A DNA stretch of 60,146 nt from Anaerococcus porci (GTDB lineage Bacteria > Bacillota > Clostridia > Tissierellales > Peptoniphilaceae), in the NCBI RefSeq assembly GCF_009696575.1, contig NZ_VULQ01000012.1, positions 1 through 60,146 of the forward strand, written 5' to 3'. Position numbers and translations under genes: made by a program. Within the stretch, counting starts at the first letter, position 1. Each line of letters starts with the position of its first letter. Below the pieces are notes generated by a model. That model worked only from the letters and a program-made list of their open reading frames with translations, had not been told where the DNA came from and made no database searches. This document shows positions 1-6,763 of this stretch, piece after piece.

Positions 1-116
1 AAATCATATTTCTGATTATTGCCTATAACTTTTAAGAGTTTTAAATATTCTTTTTCATCTTGTAACACTTCATACTTTATTGCTTCTTGTATATTCTTAA
101 AATCATTTACTTGCAT
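1..116 (-). CDS. Mobile-element protein, N-terminal fragment (runs off the window)
   Basis: The first 38 codons of a leftward gene are present; the rest lies outside the window. The ATG at 116-114 follows a good Shine-Dalgarno (AAGGAGG). The visible segment LKLLKVIGNNQKYD resembles the opening of large accessory proteins in Firmicute conjugative elements (ArdC/LtrC-like or helicase-type proteins), which often begin with a similar KVIGNN-x-Y block. That likeness is from memory and the fragment is short, so no activity is assigned. The relaxase and IS remnants that follow fit a mobile-element origin. Confidence 0.45.
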   Translation of the reverse strand, partial: MQVNDFKNIQEAIKYEVLQDEKEYLKLLKVIGNNQKYD

Positions 117-137
117 TTCCTACCTCCTTTTTAGAGC

Positions 138-171
138 AAAAAAAGACGATAGATTTTAATTTTCTACCGTC
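138..171 (-). terminator. Rho-independent terminator of the alpha/beta hydrolase gene
   Basis: On the minus strand a stem (GACGGTAGA with ATCTATCGTC, one G-T pair) is followed by seven T. It lies 22 bp past the hydrolase stop codon. A closely similar stem occurs at 3908-3935. Confidence 0.75.
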
Positions 172-192
172 CTTAAATATCCAAGTAATTTT

Positions 193-1218
193 CTATTTAT
201 GGTTTTCTTTTAAGAAAGCATCAATAGTTTTTCTTGATTCACTTTCTGCTTTATCATTGCTTTCAGTTGTCCCACCTGTTGCAATTCTAATTTTTCCTAA
301 ATTTAAAACACCATTGCTAGCAAATATATGCCCTGCTTCTTTATATGAATAAATCTTTGCCTTAGGGTTTTGTTCTTTTATTTTATCTGCCATAGCAAGG
401 CTATCCCACATCAAATCATCCTCGCCTACAATCATCAATATATTTGCCTTAACATCTTTGACTGGTATTAGTTTTTCTTGGCTTGATGAGTCTTTTTCTA
501 TTGCACTATTATAAGTTTCTTTATAGCTAATAGGACTTTTAATAATATTCGGAACAATAATATTTTTTAAAAATGAGTTAAATGATGATTTTTTTATATC
601 TATATATGGAAGTTCCTTTCCTTTATATGTCCATGATGAACCATAGTCATTAAAATCTAGACCGGCGAAATTATAAGATGAAGGTGCTATTAAAATCAGA
701 TTATCTATTTCAGAATATTTGCTAGCTAAATTAAGGGCATATTCTGCACCTTTTGACGCTCCCAAAACACTTATTGGCTTATTGTCTTTTATATTTTTAT
801 TTATATAATTGATAACATCTTTAAATTGTTCTAAAGGGATTTTTCTCAAAGTTTGTTCTTGGTTTTTCATGCCGAACATAAATAGTGCAAAGGTTTCATA
901 TCCCTCTTCAGCCAATCTTTTAGCAGTTTCAAAATTTGGACTTCCCTCAGAACCTCCAAAACAAATTACAAGACCCTTATGTGATTTTTCTTTAGGTATA
1001 AATCTAAAGCCTTGCATCCTACCCTCATCTACATAAGTTACATCAACTCCGTCAATATCTGTAGGATATAAACTTATATTAGTAACATCATTATAATATT
1101 CAGGAGATTTCAAAGCATTGGTATCTTTATACTTATAGTCATTATATATTCTAAGAATAAAAACTAAAACTACTAAAATAATAACTATTAAAAAGATTCT
1201 AAAAAATATTTTCTTCAT
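193..1218 (-). CDS. Membrane-anchored alpha/beta hydrolase, BAAT/acyl-CoA thioesterase C-terminal type
   Basis: This is a probable extracytoplasmic serine hydrolase of 341 residues. The N-terminus has two lysines then about 20 hydrophobic residues (4-24), an uncleaved anchor or signal, with no lipobox. The hydrolase core starts near residue 82. A nucleophile elbow GASKGAE places the catalytic Ser at 155, an acidic residue lies in GEDD (265-268), and the His is in EAGHIF (297). The order and the GxSKG elbow match the BAAT C-terminal family (acyl-CoA:amino acid acyltransferases and thioesterases), seen in Firmicutes as membrane-linked hydrolases of unknown substrate. The gene stands alone between mobile-element remnants and ends in its own terminator. 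An inverted repeat (CAGATT/AATCTG) upstream could be an operator. The family is fairly sure; the substrate is unknown. Confidence 0.75.
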   Translation of the reverse strand: MKKIFFRIFLIVIILVVLVFILRIYNDYKYKDTNALKSPEYYNDVTNISLYPTDIDGVDVTYVDEGRMQGFRFIPKEKSHKGLVICFGGSEGSPNFETAKRLAEEGYETFALFMFGMKNQEQTLRKIPLEQFKDVINYINKNIKDNKPISVLGASKGAEYALNLASKYSEIDNLILIAPSSYNFAGLDFNDYGSSWTYKGKELPYIDIKKSSFNSFLKNIIVPNIIKSPISYKETYNSAIEKDSSSQEKLIPVKDVKANILMIVGEDDLMWDSLAMADKIKEQNPKAKIYSYKEAGHIFASNGVLNLGKIRIATGGTTESNDKAESESRKTIDAFLKENHK

Positions 1219-1316
1219 TTTATTCCCTTCCTTTAAAATAGCATACAGATTCTACTAGTATATAAAAAATCTGCTTGTAGATATTATATCATCTTTAGTA
1301 TATTAATTACACTAAC

Positions 1317-1580
1317 CTACATTAACACTTTAATGATTTCCATTAAAATATCGACCACAATAGAATTGCCGGCCTGCTTATATAGTTTACTTGAGGTGCA
1401 ATTTTTTCTTCTTGGATGTACTCCCTCTAGTTTGTCTATATCACTATCATCAAAACCCATGAGTCTTAAACATTCTCTTTCTGTTAAATACCTATATTTA
1501 GCATTTCCAATATCTATTATTCCAAAATTTGGTACTCTCATTTGTTTTGTAGAAATAGTGTAAGAAAAATCTTTAATCAC
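1317..1580 (-). pseudogene. C-terminal remnant of a C5 cytosine DNA methyltransferase
   Basis: About 87 codons match the end of a Dcm-type methyltransferase. YRYLTERECLRLMGF is the typical block after the target-recognition region, and LYKQAGNSIVV is the conserved end motif (GNS/GNAV type). The catalytic PC motif, the ENV motif and the SAM-binding half are all missing, so the fragment cannot methylate DNA. The frame opens with a GTG that coincides with the end of the relaxase remnant at 1573-1581, so two genes were joined by deletion. It is probably left from a restriction-modification or orphan methyltransferase gene on the mobile element. Confidence 0.75.
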
Positions 1581-2047
1581 TTTCTGGATTTAATGGTCGA
1601 ACAGTTGTCATAATATGTGCATGGATATTATGATTTTTCATCACTTTCATCATGAATACATTAGTCAGCAATCATTCCTTTTTGTATAAAATTTTCTTTG
1701 ATATATTCTTCCATCATTTTTATATTTTCATCAACGCTTAACTCTTTTAGGTGAGCAATAATAAAATTTCTTGCAAGTTGTGCGTTGATTGCTTTTTCAT
1801 TTAGTTCAACACTATTCCATAATGTGTTTCTATCTTTAAATTCTTCTTTTGCATTTTCTGGTAGATATATTTTTTCATGGAGTAGTCCTTTTTTATTATG
1901 GTAATCATGTGTAATACCATCCCATTTATTTTTTAGTTTTTTACAAGAGATATATGCTGCACTTGCTACGGCACTTTTTCCTTTTCCCCTACTAATCATG
2001 GAGATATAAAAGTGAAAACTTTCTGCTATTTTCTCACTTCCTTTCAC
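1573..2047 (-). pseudogene. mobA: MobA/MobL-type (MobQ) relaxase, broken N-terminal part
   Basis: Relaxases of this family nick oriT and start plasmid or element transfer. The first 128 codons from a GTG at 2047 carry the family opening (SMISRGKGKSAVASAAYI, then a WDGITHDY segment and LWNSVELNE). The frame stops at about 1661, yet homology continues past it. The same frame then reads CIHDESDE, and after a frameshift NHNIHAHIMTTVRPLNP, which is the metal-binding histidine motif of MobQ relaxases. The rest, including any helicase or primase part, is gone: the sequence runs straight into the methyltransferase stub. With an internal stop, a frameshift and a 3' deletion the gene is dead. An oriT-like site lies just upstream, as is normal for this family. 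Confidence 0.8.
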
Positions 2048-2054
2048 TAATCAA

Positions 2055-2100
2055 TTTCCCTTAGATTTTCTAAGGGCGCAATTATACACCTTTTAGGTGT
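2055..2100 (-). other. oriT-like nick region of MobQ type
   Basis: On the minus strand the sequence TAATTGCGCCCTTA (2072-2085) closely matches the MobQ/RSF1010-family nick core, usually TAAGTGCGCCCT. It sits between two small perfect hairpins, CCCTTAGA/TCTAAGGG (2058-2076) and ACACCT/AGGTGT (2086-2100). It is directly upstream of the relaxase remnant, the normal arrangement. The match to the nick core is seen in the sequence; function as a transfer origin is inferred. Confidence 0.6.
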
Positions 2101-2408
2101 CTTGCCTCCTGCAGAGCTTTTACCCTTGCGTGGAGCAATAAAGATACTGATTTAAAATCAGTCCTTTGTAATTATCAATGGTATATAAACTCACTTCGTT
2201 CGCTCTTGAAAATATAAATTTGAAATAAATGAAAAGTTTAAGCCGAGATTCTAAAATTTTATTTCCTATTTTAGAATCCTGACTTTCCAAGTATCATTCA
2301 CTTTATATTTTTATTATGGAGAATTAGATTTATTCGTGATTTCTCTCCCCTCACCATAAAAAATAAATTTTTATTTTTATAAAATTATATTTAAAATCTT
2401 GTCACTAA
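2101..2408. other. Non-coding stretch within the mobile remnant
   Basis: No gene is visible. It contains one strong hairpin (2247-2278) and AT-rich sequence. It probably represents the region between oriT and neighbouring genes of the original element. Confidence 0.5.
2247..2278. repeat. 11-bp perfect inverted repeat (hairpin)
   Basis: GATTCTAAAAT (2247-2257) and ATTTTAGAATC (2268-2278) are perfect complements separated by ten bases. No T-run follows on either strand, so it is not an obvious terminator. It may belong to the transfer or replication region of the dead element. Confidence 0.6.
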
Positions 2409-2449
2409 AAAAGTCGTTTCTAACTATCAAGATATTGGAAACGACTTTT
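2409..2449 (-). terminator. Terminator after the small-peptide gene
   Basis: A 12-bp perfect stem, AAAAGTCGTTTC (2409-2420) with its complement (2438-2449), is flanked by A and T runs, so it could work in both directions. It lies about 40 bp past the stop codon of the 53-residue peptide. Confidence 0.7.
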
Positions 2450-2487
2450 CGAAATTAAAATTATAAGATGACCTATTTATCAATAAA

Positions 2488-2649
2488 CTATGCAACTTTA
2501 GATTTTGTCACTTCATCAAGTTTATTGATTGAAATATTAGTAGAACTTCCACTACAATTAGCTGATTTACATACTACATGTATAACTTTGCTTTCTCCTT
2601 GATGAACAACAGGTTTGGTAAAAACTTGTTTATTCTCATTAACTCTCAT
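2488..2649 (-). CDS. 53-residue two-cysteine peptide, possible RiPP precursor
   Basis: A short gene starts at an ATG (2649) eight bases after a perfect AGGAGG. A longer in-frame reading from 2754 overlaps the radical SAM stub and has no ribosome binding site, so the short form is preferred. The product opens MRVNENKQVFTKPVVHQG, has a central CKSANCSGSS and ends in TKSKVA. It lacks a signal peptide and a transmembrane segment. It follows the end of a radical SAM/SPASM maturase by one base, with its own terminator behind. Small peptides next to SPASM proteins are often ribosomally made, post-translationally modified precursors, here perhaps thioether-linked at the two Cys. I do not recognise the peptide family; the role is inference from position only. 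Confidence 0.5.
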   Translation of the reverse strand: MRVNENKQVFTKPVVHQGESKVIHVVCKSANCSGSSTNISINKLDEVTKSKVA

Positions 2650-2650
2650 T

Positions 2651-2802
2651 CTAAAAATCCTCCTCTCTTTGCTTATATTTGTAATGTCTAACTTCTGCCA
2701 TTTGACATGCAAAAGCATAAGATTTGAGATAATTACCAGATTCACTGTGTGCAACGCCTGAACATCGAATACAAAAAGATTTATTTGTACAATCTTTACA
2801 AT
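2651..2802 (-). pseudogene. Radical SAM maturase, SPASM C-terminal fragment cut by an insertion sequence
   Basis: Fifty codons up to a TAG at 2651-2653 encode the end of a SPASM domain: IYNCKDC, then KSFCIRCSG, then SYAFACQMAEVR. The Cys spacing (CxxC, five residues, CxxC, later one Cys) is that of auxiliary iron-sulphur cluster ligands in peptide-modifying radical SAM enzymes. The radical SAM core with its CxxxCxxC motif is absent. The sequence is interrupted exactly at the left inverted repeat of the IS21-like element (2803), and no continuation appears on the far side. The small peptide gene begins one base after this stop. It is a dead maturase fragment. Confidence 0.65.
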
Positions 2803-3704
2803 TGTAAATGATAAACTAAAAGTGGTCCAAAAATCGATTAATTCTAATCGAAAAATGGTCCACTTGTTTTAGTTTATCCTCCATATGTAAAATAAAAATA
2901 CGGAGGTATGTGAGGTGATTAATTTAATGGATAAGCATGCAATAATAAGACTTAGAAATCATAAACAAAGTTTAAGTGCTGTTCAAATTCATAAGATGAT
3001 CTTAGATAAAGGTTATGATATATCATATCCATCTATTGCAGCATATGTTAGAAAGAAAAGAAATAAGACAAAAGAATGTTTCATAAAACAACAATATGAC
3101 TTTGCTGATAGATTAGAATATGATTTTGGAGAAGTTAAACTTTTAATTGATGGTAAATTAGAAAAATTAAATTTGGCTGTTATGAGCTCACCTGCACAAA
3201 TTTTAGATGGGCTTATCTGTACAAAAGTCAAAATAAAGATGTGTTTTTTGATTCTCAAGTGAGGTTTTTTGAATGATTGGTGGTATGTATAAGGAAATAG
3301 TCTATGATAATATGAAAAATGTTGTTAGTAAATTCATTGGTAAAAATGAGAAGAAACTTAATTATAGACTTCTTGAATTTGCAAACTACTATGGCTTTTC
3401 GATTAATGTAACTAATTGTTTTTCTGGTAATGAGAAGGGACATGTAGAAGGTAGTGTAAAGATAATTAGAAAATATGCCTTGATAAGTATTTTACCAAAA
3501 ATCCAAAAAAATTCATAGAATTAATTGAAAAATATAAAGATAAAGATTTAGATCAGATAATTAAGGTTTTGAAAAAGTATTCTTTAGATGCTGATGAATT
3601 GATAGTGGAAGATGTAATTTCTAGTAACAGTGATGGGGAAAGGTAAATGAATTAATAACTTATATTTTTACTATAAGTGGACCATTTTTCACTTGACATT
3701 TACA
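2803..3704 (+). mobile_element. Degenerate IS21-family insertion sequence
   Basis: The ends are imperfect inverted repeats of about 28 bp. The left begins TGTAAATGATAAACT and the right, read inward, begins TGTAAATGTCAAGTG; both continue into a TGGTCCA block. A second inverted TGGTCCAC copy near 2862-2870 forms a long imperfect hairpin with the left end, fitting the multiple terminal repeats of IS21 elements. Inside is a broken istA with no istB. I see no target duplication at the borders, so flanking DNA was probably lost or rearranged after insertion. Confidence 0.7.
2915..3646 (+). pseudogene. istA: IstA-type transposase of IS21 family, multiply frameshifted
   Basis: Three consecutive pieces in different frames cover an IstA-like protein: 2915-3262 (HTH region, then DFADRLEYDFGEVKLLIDG at the start of the DDE core), 3273-3518 (GGMYKEIVYDNMKNVV, holding the second catalytic Asp, and NCFSGNEKGHVEGSVK with the Glu), and 3484-3646 (NPKKFIELIEKY to the stop). 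Intact IstA is about 400-500 residues; this is shorter and at least twice frameshifted. The partner ATPase IstB is missing. The element cannot transpose by itself. Confidence 0.75.
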
Positions 3705-4037
3705 CCACCATTACACTCATTTTAGCTCGTGACACGGACGTTTTGCCCTACCTGCTTAATCGAATATGAATAATGAAAAGGTAGTTGACAGTTTTTATGT
3801 CGGATGTTTTAACCCTAAAAGACCCTCGTCATACTACTTCTTCATTATACAAAAATAGTGCAAGATAGGAATTACTTCCTTTCTTACACTATTTATGGTA
3901 CTAAAAAGACGATAGAATTATTGCTTTCTATCGTCTGAGATTTACATATTAAATTTTCATCACAAAATAAGACTCTTTAAAGAATTCTTAGTTTTATTGG
4001 TATGCTATTTACAATATCCATTATTAAAATGGATACT
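3705..4037. other. Non-coding border region with two hairpins
   Basis: No gene is seen between the insertion sequence and the truncated symporter. It holds a long imperfect hairpin at 3853-3894 (AAATAGTG and CACTATTT arms with inner pairing AAGA/TCTT and AGGAA/TTCCT) and a terminator at 3901-3935. The sequence around 3720-3840 probably belongs to the mobile element. Confidence 0.5.
3901..3935 (-). terminator. Terminator downstream of the truncated symporter gene
   Basis: A perfect 10-bp stem, GACGATAGAA (3908-3917) with TTCTATCGTC (3926-3935), is followed on the minus strand by TTTTTAG. The stem is nearly the same as the one at 145-171, so the two may be copies from one element. Confidence 0.7.
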
Positions 4038-4355
4038 CTAAGCAGCACACCAATTATTTATTTTTTGAGTTTTAAACTTTGGTAGAAGTCTTGAATTCCT
4101 TGTATTTACATAACTATTTGCCTCTATCACTATTATGACACGAAACCCTTCTCCAAGATCTGCAATTCCCTTAGTTACAAAAGCGATAATCATAAGTGGT
4201 ATAACAAAGTTTAAAAAAGCACCAAAAATGGATGAGAATGTTACCGCTATTCTTACAAACCATTCTGGTAGATATAAACCTGCCATAGTACCTAGGGCAA
4301 TCGCTATCAAAAGCTTAGGTATTAACCCTAATTTTTTCTTTTTAGTTTTGTTCAT
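4038..4355 (-). pseudogene. Dicarboxylate/amino-acid:cation symporter, N-terminal stub fused to foreign sequence
   Basis: The first ~70 codons encode the start of a DAACS-family (GltP/DctA-like) sodium or proton symporter. A basic N-terminus precedes two hydrophobic helices (LGLIPKLLIAIALGTMAGL and about FLNFVIPLMIIAFVTKGIA) and then IADLGEG, where family similarity stops. The next 35 codons (FRVIIVIEANSYVN and on) do not resemble a transporter. A real transporter has about 400 residues, so this gene has lost over 80 percent. It still has a promoter and ribosome binding site, so a short useless peptide may be made. The break near 4140 marks the edge between backbone and the mobile island. Confidence 0.8.
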
Positions 4356-4427
4356 TTCTCTAAATACTCCTTTTTATCTATATTTATCTAATCAAATAAA
4401 TATAGATTCGTTCATGACTATTTTTTC

Positions 4428-4455
4428 ACTATAACATAGTAATAAAAAAGTGCAA
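4428..4455 (-). promoter_or_regulatory. Promoter of the truncated symporter
   Basis: On the minus strand a TTGCAC -35 (4450-4455) and a TATAGT -10 (4428-4433) are 16 bp apart. The -35 lies inside the trpS terminator hairpin. A Shine-Dalgarno AAGGAG precedes the ATG at 4355. Confidence 0.6.
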
Positions 4456-4475
4456 GAAAACTTACACTTTTTTTA
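4443..4475 (-). terminator. trpS terminator
   Basis: The arms AAAGTG-c-AAG and CTT-a-CACTTT close on a four-base loop, with T-runs on both strands. It lies 25 bp past the trpS stop and is probably bidirectional. Confidence 0.7.
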
Positions 4476-4499
4476 ACAATCTACTTTTCGATTTTTATT

Positions 4500-5585
4500 C
4501 TACTTTTCATATTTTGCTTGAAGATTAAGAATTAAATCCCTATCATCAAAATAATTTATACCCATAGCTTCTTTTACTTGAGCAAGTTTCTTTTGACCAT
4601 ATTCGCTCGCTTCTTTAGAACTCTTTTCAAGGATTTCAAAAAGTTTATTTATATCTCTAGCATAATATGCTCTTCTTTCTCTTATAGGTTCAAGTTCATC
4701 TTCAAGTACTTTATTTAAGAATTTCTTTATTTTAACATCTCCAAGTCCACCACGTCTATAGTGATTTTTTAATTCATCTAAATTCTTATAATCTGGAAGA
4801 TATTTTTTAAAATGAGTTTCATCACAAAAAGCATCAAGATAGGTAAAAACCGTATTACCTTCAACCTTCCCTGGATCAGATATCTTTAAGTGATCAGGGT
4901 CTGTAAACATACTCATTACCTTTTTTTTAACTGTTTCTTTTGAGTCAGATAGATATATGCAGTTATTAAGTGACTTGCTCATCTTAGCATTTCCATCAGT
5001 TCCTGGAAGTCTTCTACATACCTTATTTTCAGGAATTACAGCTTTTGGTTCTCTAAAAATTTCCTTGTAGGTATGATTAAAGGAGCGAACCAATTCTCTA
5101 GCTTGCTCGAGCATTGGTTCTTGATCTTCTCCTACTGGAACTATATTTGAATCAAAAAGAATAATATCTGATGTTTGACTTACAGGATAGATTAAAAATC
5201 CTGCAGGAAGGCTAGTTTCAAAATTTCTAAGCTTTATTTCACTTTTTACTGTTGGATTTCTCTCAAGTCTTGATACTGTAACCAGATTAAGTAAATAAAA
5301 AGTTAATTCTGTTAGCTCTTTAACATACGATTGGACAAAGATTGTTACCTTTTCTGGATCAAGCCCTACTGACAAGTAATCAAGCATCACCTCTGTTATA
5401 TTTTCTCTTATTTTTTGAGGGTTATCAAAATTATCAGTAAGAGCTTGTGCGTCTGCTATCATTACATACATCTTATCAAAGTTTCCTTCATTTTGAATCT
5501 TAACCCTATTTTTAAGTGAACCAACGTAATGACCTAGGTGAAGTTTTCCAGTCGGCCTATCAGCTGTAAGTATTATATCTTTCAT
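4500..5585 (-). CDS. trpS: Tryptophan-tRNA ligase
   Basis: It charges tRNA-Trp with tryptophan using ATP in the cytoplasm. It is a class I synthetase of 361 residues. The HIGH-type motif is PTGKLHLGHY (11-20) and a perfect KMSKS lies at 201-205. Conserved stretches such as GEDQEPMLEQARE (152-164) are in place. It is somewhat longer than the ~330 residues of Bacillus TrpS, in keeping with clostridial forms that have a longer C-terminal part. The ATG follows AAGGAG at good spacing. It is separated from prfB upstream by a terminator, and no T-box or attenuator is seen in the 64-bp gap, so regulation is probably constitutive or by read-through. Confidence 0.96.
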   Translation of the reverse strand: MKDIILTADRPTGKLHLGHYVGSLKNRVKIQNEGNFDKMYVMIADAQALTDNFDNPQKIRENITEVMLDYLSVGLDPEKVTIFVQSYVKELTELTFYLLNLVTVSRLERNPTVKSEIKLRNFETSLPAGFLIYPVSQTSDIILFDSNIVPVGEDQEPMLEQARELVRSFNHTYKEIFREPKAVIPENKVCRRLPGTDGNAKMSKSLNNCIYLSDSKETVKKKVMSMFTDPDHLKISDPGKVEGNTVFTYLDAFCDETHFKKYLPDYKNLDELKNHYRRGGLGDVKIKKFLNKVLEDELEPIRERRAYYARDINKLFEILEKSSKEASEYGQKKLAQVKEAMGINYFDDRDLILNLQAKYEK

Positions 5586-5597
5586 TTTTTCTCCTTA

Positions 5598-5635
5598 TAT
5601 AAAAAGCTGTCTTAAGAAAAATCTCAAAACAGCTT
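5598..5635 (-). terminator. prfB terminator
   Basis: The stem AAGCTGT/ACAGCTT (5604-5610 with 5629-5635) has an inner AGA/TCT pairing and is followed on the minus strand by TTTTT. It sits 14 bp past the prfB stop. Confidence 0.8.
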
Positions 5636-5649
5636 AATTCTAGAAAAAG

Positions 5650-6757
5650 CTATTTGCTTTCTCCACTTGCTAGATATGAATCTATAAAACCATCTATATC
5701 TCCATCCATAACAGCCTCCACATTACCTACTTCATAATTGGTTCTGTGATCTTTCACAAGTGTGTATGGATGAAATACATAAGATCTAATCTGACTACCC
5801 CAAGCAATTTGAGTGTAGTTTCCTTGAATGTCTTCTATTTTTTCCCTATGTTCTTCTTCCTTAATTTGAATAAGTTTAGCATAAAGAAGTTTCATAGCTG
5901 TTTCTTTATTTTGTGTTTGGCTTCTTTCAGCTTGAGATGAGGCAATAACCCCTGTTGGAATATGAGTAATTCTAACTGCAGAGTCAGTTTTATTTACATG
6001 TTGACCACCTGCTCCACTTGCCCTATAGGTATCTATCCTAATATCTTTCGGGTCTATTTCAACTGTCATATCATCATTTAATTCAGGAAATATATCTACT
6101 GATGCAAAAGATGTATGCCTTCTTTTTGATGAATCAAAAGGAGATATTCTTACAAGTCTATGGACTCCCTTCTCTCCCTTAAGATAACCATATGCATAAG
6201 GAGCTTTTACATGTATGGTAGCAGATTTTATTCCACCAGCCTCTTCATTATTTAGGTCCTGAAGCTCAAATTTAAAATTTCTTCTTTCAAAATACCTAGT
6301 ATACATTCTCATAAGCATTTGAGCCCAATCTGTTGCCTCAAGCCCTCCTGCTCCTGCATGTATTACCATATAAGCATTATTTTTGTCATATTCTCCATCA
6401 AGTTCAACTTGTATTTTGAATTTTTTAAGTTCTTTTTGTATTTGTTTTAGTGAATCTTCAATTTCATTTAGCACATTAGTTTCATTAGTTTCTTCTATTA
6501 TTTCTAATAGATCACTATAATCTTTTAAGTCATCTACAAATCTTTTATAATTATTAAACTTATCCTTTTTTTCAGATAAACTAGTCATAATTTCTTGAGC
6601 TTTTTGACTATTATCCCAAAAGTCTTTTGACATAGATTTTTTTTCTAAAATCTTTATCTCTTCACTTAAGCTATCTGGGTCAAAGACGAACCCCGATCAT
6701 TTCTAAGTTTTTATTCTCAATTTCAATCATCTCTTTTAATTCGTAAATTTCTGCCAT
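5650..6757 (-). CDS. prfB: Peptide chain release factor 2 (programmed +1 frameshift)
   Basis: RF2 ends translation at UGA and UAA by triggering peptidyl-tRNA hydrolysis. The gene is in two frames: 25 codons from an ATG at 6757, a TGA at 6682-6680, then a +1 shift into the main frame, giving about 368 residues. The junction reads CTT TGA C, the classic site. The catalytic GGQ is in ASGAGGQHVNKTDSAV and the stop-codon-reading SPF tripeptide is in RISPFDSSKR. Starting instead at the internal ATG at 6633 would lose the N-terminal domain. The start codon lies six bases beyond the secA stop, so secA and prfB are co-transcribed, the usual order in Firmicutes. The product controls its own synthesis through the frameshift. 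Confidence 0.95.
6679..6697 (-). promoter_or_regulatory. prfB: RF2 autoregulatory +1 frameshift site
   Basis: On the minus strand an internal GGGG Shine-Dalgarno-like tract lies six bases before CTT TGA C. When RF2 is scarce the ribosome pauses at UGA and slips from CUU to UUU, entering the long frame. The arrangement is the well known RF2 control; the G-tract is a little shorter than the usual AGGGGG. Confidence 0.92.
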
Positions 6758-6763
6758 AATTAC

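Noticed and set aside
2650-2754. N-terminal extension of the small peptide to 88 residues
   Set aside because: It overlaps the SPASM coding frame and lacks a ribosome site; the internal ATG follows a perfect AGGAGG.
3484-3646. A separate small gene at the end of the IS21-like element (istB)
   Set aside because: The sequence continues the IstA C-terminus in another frame and has no ATP-binding motif of IstB.
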